29,242 nt of DNA from Chloroflexota bacterium (GCA_022563275.1 JADFNR010000030.1:1-29242), one strand, 5' to 3'. Positions 7,928 through 16,631 are shown, counted from the first letter of the stretch. Notes: generated from the letters alone by a model not told the origin. Numbers and translations are program-made.

Positions 7928-8815
7928 ATGCGCACGACCACCAAGTTCCGCCAACTGCTCAAGGAGCCGGGAATCATCCAGGCGCCGGGGGCCTATGACT
8001 GCCTCACCGCCAAGATAATCGAGAAAGCCGGTTTCCCGGCGGTGTACATGACCGGGGCCGGAACGTCGGTGGCGCAGCTTGGCTACCCAGACCTGGCGCT
8101 GGCGACCATGACCGAGATGGTGGCCAACGCCGCATCCCTCACGGAGGTGCTGGAGGTGCCGGTGATCGCCGACGCCGACACGGGCTACGGCGGCATCTTG
8201 AACGTGCGCAGGACCGTCCGGCAGTACGAGCGGGCCGGCGTGGCGGCCATCCATATCGAGGACCAGGAATCGCCCAAGCGCTGCGGCCACCTGGACGACA
8301 AGAAGGTCATCTCCACCCAAGACATGGTCCAGAAGATACGGGCCGCGGTGGACGCCCGCACCGACGATGACTTCACCATCATCGTGCGCACCGATTCCAT
8401 CGCGGTAACGGGCTGGGACGACGCCATGCACCGTTGCGAGGAGTACATGAAGGCCGGGGCCGACGTATTGTTCGTCGAAGCCCTGCGCACGCCCGAGGAG
8501 GTGGAACGGGCCGCCAAGAATCTGGATATCCCGCTGCTCTTCAATTTTGTCGAGTCGGGGAAGTCCCCGTTGCTCTCGGCCTCGGAGTTGGAGAGTTTCG
8601 GCTTCAAGATCGTGATCTATCCGGCCAGCGCCCTATTGTCGGTCACCCACGTCGTGGGGCAGGTCATGGCCCAGTTGAAAGAAAAGGGCACCACCGCTCA
8701 TCTGATGGACAACATGGTCACCTTGGAGGACTGCTTCGAGACCATGGGGCTGTCCAGCATGCTGGCCGAGGACGCCAGGTTTGCACAAGACCAAGGAGCC
8801 CTGACCGGGCGTTAA
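7928..8815 (+). CDS. Isocitrate lyase/PEP mutase family protein
   Basis: The 295-residue product belongs to the isocitrate lyase/phosphoenolpyruvate mutase superfamily (TIM barrel, Mg-dependent C-C or P-C lyases). Visible motifs are APGAYDCLTA, DADTGYGG (Mg-binding Asp82 and Asp84), HIEDQ and PKRCGH (residues 116-121). Cys119 in the KRCGH loop is the catalytic residue of lyases such as methylisocitrate or 2,3-dimethylmalate lyase, so lyase activity is more likely than mutase activity. The exact substrate is not decided by these motifs. Start ATG 7928 has GGAGG five bases upstream; an in-frame GTG at 7898 is less likely. It stands alone between the lipoprotein gene and the DUF2157 gene. Confidence 0.88.
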   Translation: MRTTTKFRQLLKEPGIIQAPGAYDCLTAKIIEKAGFPAVYMTGAGTSVAQLGYPDLALATMTEMVANAASLTEVLEVPVIADADTGYGGILNVRRTVRQYERAGVAAIHIEDQESPKRCGHLDDKKVISTQDMVQKIRAAVDARTDDDFTIIVRTDSIAVTGWDDAMHRCEEYMKAGADVLFVEALRTPEEVERAAKNLDIPLLFNFVESGKSPLLSASELESFGFKIVIYPASALLSVTHVVGQVMAQLKEKGTTAHLMDNMVTLEDCFETMGLSSMLAEDARFAQDQGALTGR

Positions 8816-8901
8816 CCGGGGCCCACACCCCATCGAGTTTTTGCTCTTCCTGGGTCAGAGTTGGCCTGTCATTCCGTGCTTCGTGTCTCTAAGATAGAGG
8901 T

Positions 8902-10164
8902 ATGGTGGAGAGCGCATCAAACGCCGGGCCTAATGACGAAAGATTTCTGGAGCGGTTGCCAATCGAGCTGTCCCGCTGGGAGTCCGACGGCGTCATCACG
9001 GCCGAGCAGGTCCAGGCCATACGCGCCCGCTATTCCCCGGCGGAGCTAGCCCCCCGGGCCCGGCGGGCCCAAGGAAGACTGGTCACCGGCCTGTCCATGA
9101 TCGGCGCTGTCCTGGTGGGACTTGGCGTGATACTTTTCTTCGCTGCCAATTGGGACAGCATCGACCGCTGGCCGAAGCTGGGCATCATCCTCGCCGCCAT
9201 CGTCTTTGCCCATGGGCTGGGCTATTACCTGCGCTACCACCGCGGCCACCGCCGGGTTGGCTCGGCGGTGGTGCTGGTGGCCTGCTTGATCTATGGAGCG
9301 GGCGTGCATCTGGTGGGCCAGGTCTACAACGTTGATGTGAACGACCCCCGGTTGATGCTGTTCTGGTTCTTGGGCGTTCTGCCCCTGGTCTACATCGTCA
9401 GGTCTCAACCCATCCAATTTCTGGGATTGGTCCTCTTCTTTCTGGCGCTGGGCTTCCGTCTGCCCGGCTGGATCGACGGTGTCTCGAGGGGTGAGGCAGT
9501 CTTGGCCGCCTCCCTGTTCCTGGTCCTGGGGTTATTGATCCTGGCCGTTGGGCGGATGAAAGAGGAGATCGTGGCTCTTCGCCCCTATTCAGAAGTCTTC
9601 CAACTGGTGGGCATGATCACGGCTTTTGGAGCGGTTTTCGTGCTGACCTTCAAGGATGTGTTCGACTCCTTCGACGAAGGACTGTATATCCAGGGTGAAA
9701 CTGAGTTGGCGTTCCAGGTCTTGATCGTGGTGGCCGGCGCGCTGACGCTGGCATTAGCCTTGGCGACCGTCTGGCTCCACCGGCGCAACGAACAGAAGTT
9801 CACCCTCAACGGGATCGAGGGCATCGCCATAGCCATCCTGCTCGCAGCGGCATACGTGGTGGTTGTGGTGGACTCAGGGGGCGAGGTCTTCTACGCGGTG
9901 GTCTTCAACGCCCTGTTGGCCCTCGCTCTGATCGGAGTGTTGGTCTCAGGGTACCTGCGCGGCCGGGAGGCCTGGGTCAACATCGCCCTGGTCTTCACCG
10001 GAATCAACGTCATAGTCCGTTACTTTGAATATAGCTGGGACCTGCTGGACCGGTCGTTGATCTTCGTGGCGGCGGGCGTGATCCTGCTATTGGGCGGGTA
10101 TCTGGTGGAGCGGGGCCGGCAGAAGATGCTGGAACGCATCAGAGCGGTGGCGGCATCCAGATGA
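8902..10164 (+). CDS. DUF2157 domain multi-pass membrane protein
   Basis: The 420-residue product has a soluble N-terminal segment of about 60 residues (LSRWESDGVITAEQVQAI), matching the DUF2157 head. It then has roughly ten to twelve hydrophobic helices, for example GLSMIGAVLVGLGVILFFAA and FVAAGVILLLGGYLV. From family knowledge, DUF2157 proteins are often encoded next to GDYXXLXY proteins, as here; the function of the pair is not established. The ATG at 8902 is only one base after GAGG, so initiation at GTG 8905 or on a nearly leaderless message is possible. Its TGA overlaps the next ATG (ATGA at 10161-10164), indicating coupled translation. Confidence 0.85.
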   Translation: MVESASNAGPNDERFLERLPIELSRWESDGVITAEQVQAIRARYSPAELAPRARRAQGRLVTGLSMIGAVLVGLGVILFFAANWDSIDRWPKLGIILAAIVFAHGLGYYLRYHRGHRRVGSAVVLVACLIYGAGVHLVGQVYNVDVNDPRLMLFWFLGVLPLVYIVRSQPIQFLGLVLFFLALGFRLPGWIDGVSRGEAVLAASLFLVLGLLILAVGRMKEEIVALRPYSEVFQLVGMITAFGAVFVLTFKDVFDSFDEGLYIQGETELAFQVLIVVAGALTLALALATVWLHRRNEQKFTLNGIEGIAIAILLAAAYVVVVVDSGGEVFYAVVFNALLALALIGVLVSGYLRGREAWVNIALVFTGINVIVRYFEYSWDLLDRSLIFVAAGVILLLGGYLVERGRQKMLERIRAVAASR

Positions 10165-11141
10165 GCCGCCTCATGAAGATTGCGTTCTGGGCCACGGTGG
10201 CCGGGCAGATCATCCTGCTGCTGGCATTCATCGCCGTCAAAGAGAACACCCTGCGCTCGGGGACCAGCGTGCTGCTGCAGACGGTCCCAGTTGACCCCCG
10301 GTCTCTGCTCCAGGGCGATTACGCCATCTTGGGCTACGAGATCGCTGAGCTACCTGCCTGGGCCACCGACAGCAAGCTGGGCGACAGATTCTTTGTCGAG
10401 TTGATCGAAGGCGAGGACGGCGTTTGGCGGGCGGGCCGGTACAGCCGGGAAAAGTTTGAGGAAGACGGAGTGTTCATCAAGGGCACGGTGAACTCGCGGG
10501 GGCGTTTGGACCTGGGCATCGGCACCTATTTCATTCCCGAGGGGACCGGGAGGATCATCGAACAGGCGGTAGACGTGAAGGTCCGGGTGGCCGTCAGTTC
10601 CGGCGGCACAGCGGTGATCGAAGAACTACTGGTGGACGGTGCGCCGTTTGACCCGAGAAGCGTGGTCCAACCCCTACGACCGCCGGAAGGTGAGCCGCTG
10701 CCTCCCGGGCAGGCCCGGCCGCTATCAGGAGGGGCGGTAGGGGTGGCCGATTTCAACATCAACGTGAATGGCGATGCTTTAGAGTTCCGCAACGCCTTCA
10801 TGCTCGCGTTGCCTGGCGTGGAAATAGTGGTGACTTTCAACAATTCATCCTCGGTCAACTCGCATAACCTGGTGATCGTCCAACCGAGGACCAAAGACGC
10901 AGTTGCAGCCGACGGCATCGTTGCCGGTCCGGCCAACGACTGGGTGCCTCCGGGCGACCCTAGAGTGATTGCCAGCACGAGGTTGGTGGCTCCTGGCTCC
11001 ACCGGCGAAGTCAGATTCATGGCGCCTAAGCCAGGTCTTTATCAGTTCGTCTGCACCTTCCCCGGCCATAACTTAACCATGTTCGGTGACTTTATCGTGT
11101 TAGATCCAGCGCGGGGAGATGAGCCGCAGCGTGATCGTTAA
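10161..11141 (+). CDS. GDYXXLXY-domain protein fused to azurin-like cupredoxin domain
   Basis: The 326-residue product begins with one membrane helix (residues 7-26). Next comes a GDYXXLXY domain with the literal motif GDYAILGY at 52-59 and the paired region FIKGTVNSRG and LGIGTYFIPEGTG. After a Pro-rich linker (about 168-190), residues 195-316 look like a type 1 copper domain. Candidate ligands are His235 in VNSHNLVIV and Cys298, His303 and Met307 in FVCTFPGHNLTMFG, the azurin order C-x4-H-x3-M. A single N-terminal anchor would place both domains outside the cytoplasm. It is translationally coupled to the DUF2157 gene. Usual GDYXXLXY proteins are about 160-190 residues without a copper domain, so this is an unusual fusion. 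Confidence 0.85.
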   Translation: MSRLMKIAFWATVAGQIILLLAFIAVKENTLRSGTSVLLQTVPVDPRSLLQGDYAILGYEIAELPAWATDSKLGDRFFVELIEGEDGVWRAGRYSREKFEEDGVFIKGTVNSRGRLDLGIGTYFIPEGTGRIIEQAVDVKVRVAVSSGGTAVIEELLVDGAPFDPRSVVQPLRPPEGEPLPPGQARPLSGGAVGVADFNINVNGDALEFRNAFMLALPGVEIVVTFNNSSSVNSHNLVIVQPRTKDAVAADGIVAGPANDWVPPGDPRVIASTRLVAPGSTGEVRFMAPKPGLYQFVCTFPGHNLTMFGDFIVLDPARGDEPQRDR

Positions 11142-11155
11142 GGCGGGGTAAAAAT

Positions 11156-11677
11156 ATGTCGAACGTAGTGCTGGTCATAGACATGGTCAAAGGGTTCTTG
11201 GAGCCGGGCCACAATCTCTACTGCGGCGATGAGTCCCGGGAGATCATACCCAGGGTCCACGGACTTCTGGAGCGGGAGCAGGCCGCCGGTTCGGTGATTA
11301 TCTTCATCTCGGACCACCACGACCCCGATGACCTGGAGTTCCAGGTGTTCCCGGTCCACTGCGTCAAGGGCACCGAAGAGCCCAACGTGATACCCGAACT
11401 GGCCGAGTTCGTGACCGGGGACAACGTCATCCCCAAGAACCGGTACAGCGGGTTCTTCAACACGACTCTGGAAGCCCGGCTGGCCGCCGCGTCTCCGGGT
11501 AAGATCATCATCTGCGGCGTCTGCACCGACATCTGCGTCCTGCACACCGCCTCCGACGCCCGCAACCGGGACTACGCGGTTGAAGTGCCCTCTGATTGCG
11601 TGGCCAGCTTCAACCCCGACGCCCATGAGTGGGCCCTCTCTCATCTGAAAAACATCCTTGGCGCATCGGTGCTTTAG
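11156..11677 (+). CDS. Nicotinamidase-like cysteine hydrolase (isochorismatase family)
   Basis: The 173-residue product has the Asp-Lys-Cys catalytic triad of the family: Asp9 in VLVIDM, Lys94 in NVIPKNRYSGFFNT and Cys127 in CGVCTDICVLHTA. Asp53, His55 and His68 in ISDHHD and FPVHCVKGTEE match the metal site and the PxHCxxGT motif typical of nicotinamidases, which hydrolyse nicotinamide to nicotinate for NAD salvage. Hydrolysis of another amide is possible. The start is ATG 11156 with a GGCGGGG site upstream. It follows the cupredoxin-fusion gene by 14 bases on the same strand, so it is probably in the same transcript, and it converges with the CoA-transferase gene at its 3' end. Confidence 0.82.
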   Translation: MSNVVLVIDMVKGFLEPGHNLYCGDESREIIPRVHGLLEREQAAGSVIIFISDHHDPDDLEFQVFPVHCVKGTEEPNVIPELAEFVTGDNVIPKNRYSGFFNTTLEARLAAASPGKIIICGVCTDICVLHTASDARNRDYAVEVPSDCVASFNPDAHEWALSHLKNILGASVL

Positions 11678-11697
11678 GCCGGCAGCTTGATAGAAGC

Positions 11698-12918
11698 CTA
11701 CGAAATGGCTTCGGCTATCACCGCCTCGGCCACCTCGTCATCGGTCATCCCCAATATCTCTCGGAGCACCTGCTCGTTGTGCTGGCCCAAGACCGGCGCC
11801 GGGAAGCGTGGGCCGCTGTCGTAGCCCCTGATTCGGAACTGGTGACCGGCGTAGGGCACCGTGCCCATCTCTTGATGCTCCAGGGGGCGGAAATAATTCC
11901 GGTGCGCCAACTGGGGGTCGGTCTCTAGGTCGCTGCTCCGCTGCACAACCCCGGCCGGCACCCCGTGGGACAGGAGCAACTGCATCAGCGCCTTTGGTTC
12001 TTGGTCCTTGGTCCATTCACCGATGTGCTGGTCGATGGTGTCGTGGTTGTCCAGCCGTCCCTCCATGGTGCCGAGTCCCTCGTCTTGGGCCCAGGCCGGT
12101 CCTCCCATGGCCCGCTGCAACGCCTCCCACTGTTCTTCGGTCTCCACGGCGATGGTGCACCACCGGTCATCCCCGGCGCAGGGGTAGGCTCCCTGGGGCG
12201 CGAAGTACCGGGACCGGTTCCCGTTGCGGGTGACGCCCCGTCCATTTGCGCCGTAGTCCATGATCTGGGGCGATAGGAAATGGAGTGACATCTCAAGCTG
12301 GGAGGCGTCGATATGCTGGCCCTGGCCCGTCCGGCGGCGGTGGTCCAAAGCGGCCATGATCGTCGCCGCCAATATCCGGGGGGACACGGCATCCGTGTAG
12401 GCCGTCCAGGGTCCGTCGGGCGCCAAATCAGGCCACCCGGTGGTCTCGTAAAAACCGGCGATGGACGCTGCGTGGAAGCCGTATCCGGAGAAGGCGGCGG
12501 CGGGGCCGGTCTGCCCCATGAGGCAGGTGCTGGCCATCACGATGGAAGGGTTTAACTGCCGGGCGGTCTCGTAACCGATGCCCAGGGAGTCCACCGTACC
12601 CGGCGTGAAGCTCTCAATGAAAACGTCGGCCCAGGATATGAGGCGTTTGGCTATGTCCAGTCCCGCCGGGTTCTTCAGGTCCACGCACAGCCCCAACTTC
12701 GAAGCGTTGATATCCCCAAAGAAATGGGTGCGGTCGGGGCCGGGAACGCCGTCCTTGAAAGGACCGGCAGTCCGGAGAATATCCAAGGGTGTGGCTGCTT
12801 CGACCCGGACCGTGGTCGCGCCGTGGTCGGCCAGGTACTTGACCGTAGTGGGTCCGACGATCACCCAAGAAATATCAACAACCTTGAGTCCGTCGAATGG
12901 CAATGGAACTGCCATCAT
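11698..12918 (-). CDS. CaiB/BaiF class III CoA-transferase, subunit with catalytic Asp
   Basis: A class III CoA-transferase of 406 residues moving CoA between carboxylic acids. Motifs include GLKVVDISWVIVGP at the N-terminus, LKNPAGLDIAKRLI, WADVFIESFTPG and RTGQGQHIDASQLE. Asp176 in AYTDAVSP occupies the position of the catalytic aspartate that forms the acyl-anhydride intermediate in formyl-CoA transferase; I aligned it by counting back from the RTGQG motif. ATG 12918 or 12915 may start it, with GGAG just upstream. It begins eight bases after the stop of the second CoA-transferase gene on the same strand, so the two are almost certainly co-transcribed. The substrate is unknown. Confidence 0.88.
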   Translation of the reverse strand: MMAVPLPFDGLKVVDISWVIVGPTTVKYLADHGATTVRVEAATPLDILRTAGPFKDGVPGPDRTHFFGDINASKLGLCVDLKNPAGLDIAKRLISWADVFIESFTPGTVDSLGIGYETARQLNPSIVMASTCLMGQTGPAAAFSGYGFHAASIAGFYETTGWPDLAPDGPWTAYTDAVSPRILAATIMAALDHRRRTGQGQHIDASQLEMSLHFLSPQIMDYGANGRGVTRNGNRSRYFAPQGAYPCAGDDRWCTIAVETEEQWEALQRAMGGPAWAQDEGLGTMEGRLDNHDTIDQHIGEWTKDQEPKALMQLLLSHGVPAGVVQRSSDLETDPQLAHRNYFRPLEHQEMGTVPYAGHQFRIRGYDSGPRFPAPVLGQHNEQVLREILGMTDDEVAEAVIAEAIS

Positions 12919-12926
12919 CCGCTCCT

Positions 12927-14153
12927 CTAACCGGCCTTTCCGCCGGCCGCAAGATTTATCTCGTCATCGCTAAGTCCCAGCATGGTGTTCAGGACTTGGC
13001 GGTTGTGCTCACCCAGCGCGGGAGCCCAACGCCTCACGCTCATAGGTGTTTCCGACAAACGGGCCACCACCCCCGGCGCCCTGGTCTCCGAGCCGTTGGG
13101 CAGGGGCGCCGGCAGCCAGTATTCCCGTTCTTCCAGTTGCTGGAACCCGGCTAAATCCCCCATGTCGTTCACCGGGGCCAGGCCCACTCCCTCCCGCAGG
13201 CCCCGCTCCAGCAGATGTTTCTTGGTGTATTTGGCGACGTATCTGGTGATGGTGTCCAGAACATCTTCCAAACTGTAGGCTACGGGCTGACCTTGAAGAA
13301 AACGGATGTGGTAGCTGGGCCATTCTTCCCCGTCGATCCAACTTTCGGGCACCAGTCCATCCTCCACGAACCAGGGCACCATCACCGCCAGCGTGGGACC
13401 GCTGGGTATGAGCACGATATAGCCGTCGGCGCAGTCGAATACCACTGGGAACGTAACCTGGCCCAGTTGAAGCAGAGACCCGGCGCGTTTGTAGTCGTGC
13501 CCCTGAATGGCGTGGGCGGACACCCCTTGAAGCATGGTCGCCGTCATCGCAGTCTGTGCGGAGACATCAACGAATTGGGCCTCCCCAGTGCGCAGCATCA
13601 GGGCATGGGCGGTCAGAGCGGCGGTTGCGGCCTCCGCCCCGGCGTGCAACCAGACCTGGGGCACCGAGATGCGGACCGGGGCCCGTTCAGGCACTCCTTG
13701 GAGGCTCATGGGACCGCCCATGGCGGCGATGGTCAGGTCGCTGGCTGGGAAATCGGCGTAGGGACCGTCCAACCCGTAGGCGGAGATGGCAACGTGGATG
13801 ATCTTGGGGTTTATCTCTCGCAAGACATCGAAGCCCAATCCCAGACTGTCCAGGGTGGCTGGTTGGCCTGATTCAAATAGAAAGTCCGCCTTTTCGACCA
13901 GCGCCTTCAGCGCGTTTCGGCCCGCTTCGACCTCCAGTTCCAGGATTATTCCCTGTTTATTCCGGTTGAACGCGAAGAAAGGCAGACTGCGTTCGGACTC
14001 GGGCGCCCCGTCGATGAACGGCGGCTCGCTCCGGCCGGCCGCGCCGGAGGGAGGTTCCACTTTGATGACCGTGGCGCCCATGTCGCCCAGCAGCATGCTG
14101 GCCAGGTCGCCGTGGCCGCCGGTTAGGTCCAGCACCGTGTAAGGACTGAGCAT
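12927..14153 (-). CDS. CaiB/BaiF class III CoA-transferase, subunit lacking the catalytic Asp
   Basis: The 408-residue product has the class III fold signals: TVLDLTGGHGDLASMLLGDMG at the N-terminus in shortened form, NRNKQGIILEL, KADFLFESGQPATLDSLGLG and RTGEAQFVDVSAQ. At the position of the catalytic aspartate, counting back from RTGEA, it has Trp168 in VPQVWLHAG, with no Asp nearby. It is therefore probably inactive alone, or a partner subunit, as known for heteromeric benzylsuccinate CoA-transferase where only one subunit keeps the Asp. It is first in the minus-strand pair, with GAGG eight bases before its ATG. A TATAAT on the minus strand lies about 65 bases upstream. Confidence 0.86.
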   Translation of the reverse strand: MLSPYTVLDLTGGHGDLASMLLGDMGATVIKVEPPSGAAGRSEPPFIDGAPESERSLPFFAFNRNKQGIILELEVEAGRNALKALVEKADFLFESGQPATLDSLGLGFDVLREINPKIIHVAISAYGLDGPYADFPASDLTIAAMGGPMSLQGVPERAPVRISVPQVWLHAGAEAATAALTAHALMLRTGEAQFVDVSAQTAMTATMLQGVSAHAIQGHDYKRAGSLLQLGQVTFPVVFDCADGYIVLIPSGPTLAVMVPWFVEDGLVPESWIDGEEWPSYHIRFLQGQPVAYSLEDVLDTITRYVAKYTKKHLLERGLREGVGLAPVNDMGDLAGFQQLEEREYWLPAPLPNGSETRAPGVVARLSETPMSVRRWAPALGEHNRQVLNTMLGLSDDEINLAAGGKAG

Positions 14154-14218
14154 AAAGGGTACCTCGATTGGGCTGCGCCCGGCCCCGGGAATGGCCTGCG
14201 CCCGGACTCGGATGGGCG

Positions 14219-14224
14219 ATTATA
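14219..14224 (-). promoter_or_regulatory. -10 element for the CoA-transferase pair
   Basis: Read on the minus strand these bases are a perfect TATAAT, 65 bases before the ATG at 14153. No good -35 is seen at 16-18 bases upstream (the bases there are near GGTGAG), so the promoter may need an activator or another sigma factor. Confidence 0.45.
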
Positions 14225-14282
14225 GCACGGGGAAAGGGGACCTCACCGCGCCGATTACGAGGCTAAAATCGCGCCTTCGTCC

Positions 14283-14328
14283 TTGCTATTGCTGGAAACC
14301 CCCAGGTATCATGAGCCTGATACTCATG
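14283..14328 (+). promoter_or_regulatory. Possible promoter and inverted repeat ahead of the VWA gene
   Basis: TTGCTA at 14283-14288 and TATCAT at 14307-14312 are 18 bases apart, a weak sigma70-like pair. A perfect inverted repeat, CATGAG-CCTGATA-CTCATG, lies at 14310-14328. It overlaps the -10 and would cover the transcript start, as an operator could. Both calls are tentative. Confidence 0.35.
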
Positions 14329-14373
14329 TTGGGAACGGGCCGGCCAGCCGGGCCCCCCAGTGAGGAAGGCGCG

Positions 14374-16404
14374 ATGCTCTACCGCACATATAGGTATTCC
14401 CAATGGGACGGCAGCCAGCGGATCTTCGAATTCGACGCCGACCAGTTGATGGACCTTCTTTCTGAAGACATCCTGAACCATGGCGATGTCATGCAGGCCC
14501 TCCGGGATATGATGCGCCAGGGACTCCGGGACCGCGACGGACAGCAGATGCCGGGCCTGCGGGACCTGATGGAGCAGTTGAAGAACCAGCGCCGCCAGCA
14601 ACTGCAACAGCACAACATGGACTCGGTGGTGGACGACCTCAAAGAACGGCTGGAAGACATCGTTAAGACCGAGCGCGAGGGAATCACCCGCCGGCTGGAC
14701 GAGGCGTCAAATCAGGTCGAGGCCAACGATGGCGAAGACAGGTCCCAGCAAGAAAGCCTGCTTGACCTGCTAAAGAAGCGCGCCGAACATAACCGTGAGA
14801 AGCTGGACGATCTTCCCGAAAGCCCTGCCGGACAGATAAAGGAGTTGCTGGAGTACGACTTCATCGACCCCGAGGCCCAACGGAAGTTCCAGGAACTTCT
14901 GGACATGCTGAAAAGCCAGATGGCCCAGAACATGGGCCAGCAGATGGTGGACCAGGTCAAGGGCATGTCGGAAGAGGACATGGCCGCCACCCGCGAGATG
15001 ATGCGGCAGCTCAACCAGATGATCCGCGACAAGATGGCCGGCCAGGAACCGGACTTCGACGGCTTCATGCAACAGTTCGGCCAGATGTTTGGGGACAACC
15101 CGCCCCAGAGTTTCGATGAACTGATGGAGCAGCTGCAGCAGCAGCTAGCCCAGATGCAATCCATGCTGGACAGCATGTCGCCCGAAGCCCGCCGCGAGAT
15201 GGAAGACGCCCTGGCCCAGGCGCTGGACCCCGAGACCCAGCGGGAGATGGCCCAGTTCGCCGCCCTCATGGAACAGTTGATGCCCATGGACGACCTGCGC
15301 CGTCAGTATCCCTTCCTTGGGGACGACAGCCTGACCATGGAGCAGGCCATGGAGATGATGCGCGGCCTTCAGGAACTGGACCAATTGGAACAGTCGCTTC
15401 AGGAAGCCATGCGCACCGGGAACATGGATGACATCGATCCGGACAAGCTGGCCGAATTGTTGGGGGACGAGGCCCGCCGTATCTACGACGAACTTGACCG
15501 GCTGCGGAAGCTGCTCCAGGAGTCGGGATACGTGACCGGCGACGACAAGATGGACCTTACCGCGCGGGGCATTCGCCGCATCGGCCAGAAGGCGCTGAAA
15601 GAGGTCTTTGCTCACCTCAAGAAAGACCGGATCGGCAACCACCTGATGGACGCCCGAGGCGCCAACGGCGACCGGACGGGCGAGACCAAGGCCTACGAAT
15701 TTGGCGACCCGTTTGATGTCGATCTGCAGACCACGGTGAAGAACGCGGTCCTCAGGGGCGGACCTGGTGTCCCCGTGCGGCTCAGCCCCAAGGACTTTGA
15801 GGTCTACCGGAACGAGCATATGACCAGGGCCGCCACCGTCCTTTTACTGGACCAAAGCAGGTCCATGGGCTTGTTCAACAACTGGCAGGCGGCCAAGAAA
15901 GTCACCCTGGCCCTGATGGCATTGATGCGCAGCCAATACCCCAGGGACACCCTTCACATCATCGGGTTCTCCGACTATGCAAGGGAGATCAAGGAAGAAG
16001 ACCTGGCCAAATGCACCTGGAACTCTTGGGTCTCGGGCACCAACCTGCATCACGCCTTGATGCTCTCCCGGAAACTGCTCTCTAAAGAGAAGGGCGGCAC
16101 CCGCCAGATATTGGTGGTGACCGACGGCGAGCCCACCGCTCACTTGGAAGGAGACCGGGCATTCTTCGCCTATCCGCCCAGCCACCGCACCGAGCTGGAG
16201 ACCTTGAAAGAGGTGCGCCGTTGCACTAAGGAAGACATCGTGATCAATACCTTCATGCTGGAGAACAACTACCAACTGGTCAACTTTGTGGAACGCATGA
16301 CCCGCATCAACAGCGGCAGGGCCTTCTACAGCAGCGCCGCCAACCTGGGCGAATACCTGCTGGTTGACTACGTGTCCAACCGCCGGAAGCGGTTTTCGGC
16401 TTAA
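14374..16404 (+). CDS. Large VWA-domain protein (Mg-chelatase D-like/CoxE-like)
   Basis: The 676-residue product starts at ATG 14374 with GAGGAAG five bases upstream; a longer frame from 14191 exists but would begin inside the promoter region. Residues 1-450 are Met/Gln/Asp/Glu-rich and probably helical, with repeated LMEQL, LAQM and MRQ segments. The C-terminal von Willebrand A domain has a MIDAS motif DQSRS near residue 492, followed by TNLHHAL and TDGEPTAH near 582. Size and layout resemble actinobacterial VWA proteins of the Rv0959 type, which usually pair with a MoxR/Mg-chelatase-like AAA ATPase. No AAA gene is visible in this window. It may act as an adaptor for metal insertion or protein remodelling, but this is inference. 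Confidence 0.82.
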   Translation: MLYRTYRYSQWDGSQRIFEFDADQLMDLLSEDILNHGDVMQALRDMMRQGLRDRDGQQMPGLRDLMEQLKNQRRQQLQQHNMDSVVDDLKERLEDIVKTEREGITRRLDEASNQVEANDGEDRSQQESLLDLLKKRAEHNREKLDDLPESPAGQIKELLEYDFIDPEAQRKFQELLDMLKSQMAQNMGQQMVDQVKGMSEEDMAATREMMRQLNQMIRDKMAGQEPDFDGFMQQFGQMFGDNPPQSFDELMEQLQQQLAQMQSMLDSMSPEARREMEDALAQALDPETQREMAQFAALMEQLMPMDDLRRQYPFLGDDSLTMEQAMEMMRGLQELDQLEQSLQEAMRTGNMDDIDPDKLAELLGDEARRIYDELDRLRKLLQESGYVTGDDKMDLTARGIRRIGQKALKEVFAHLKKDRIGNHLMDARGANGDRTGETKAYEFGDPFDVDLQTTVKNAVLRGGPGVPVRLSPKDFEVYRNEHMTRAATVLLLDQSRSMGLFNNWQAAKKVTLALMALMRSQYPRDTLHIIGFSDYAREIKEEDLAKCTWNSWVSGTNLHHALMLSRKLLSKEKGGTRQILVVTDGEPTAHLEGDRAFFAYPPSHRTELETLKEVRRCTKEDIVINTFMLENNYQLVNFVERMTRINSGRAFYSSAANLGEYLLVDYVSNRRKRFSA

Positions 16405-16547
16405 ACCAACGCTGAAATCGTGTCAAGATTCCCGGGCCGGGCCTGCCCCTCTTATGCGAAGGCGTTGGCTCTGTTAAGATAATTGCACAACCGAATAGTT
16501 CCCAGGGTCGTGCGGCCGGTCTAAATGAGACTTGGCCACACTTTTAA

Positions 16548-16580
16548 GACGGTCCCGAGAGGCTGGCAAAGTAGAGCGTC
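16548..16580 (+). promoter_or_regulatory. PyrR-binding RNA element
   Basis: The core TCCCGAGAGGCTGGCAAA at 16553-16570 closely matches the conserved PyrR-binding loop of Bacillus (TCCAGAGAGGCTnGCAAG), with GAGAGGCT intact. The flanking GACG (16548-16551) and CGTC (16577-16580) can pair to close the stem. Confidence 0.82.
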
Positions 16581-16631
16581 CCGAATCTCCGCAGAGTGTT
16601 TCCCAAGCGCTCTTCGTGTGAGTTGCTCACG

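Noticed and set aside
8818..8842. GGGG-CCCACA-CCCC followed by TTTTT as a terminator after the isocitrate lyase-like gene
   Set aside because: The stem is only four base pairs and the T-run starts six bases after it; too weak to call.
11675..11701. TAGGC ... GCCTA inverted repeat between convergent genes as a bidirectional terminator
   Set aside because: Arms of five bases with a 17-base spacer and no T-run on either side; it also overlaps both stop codons.
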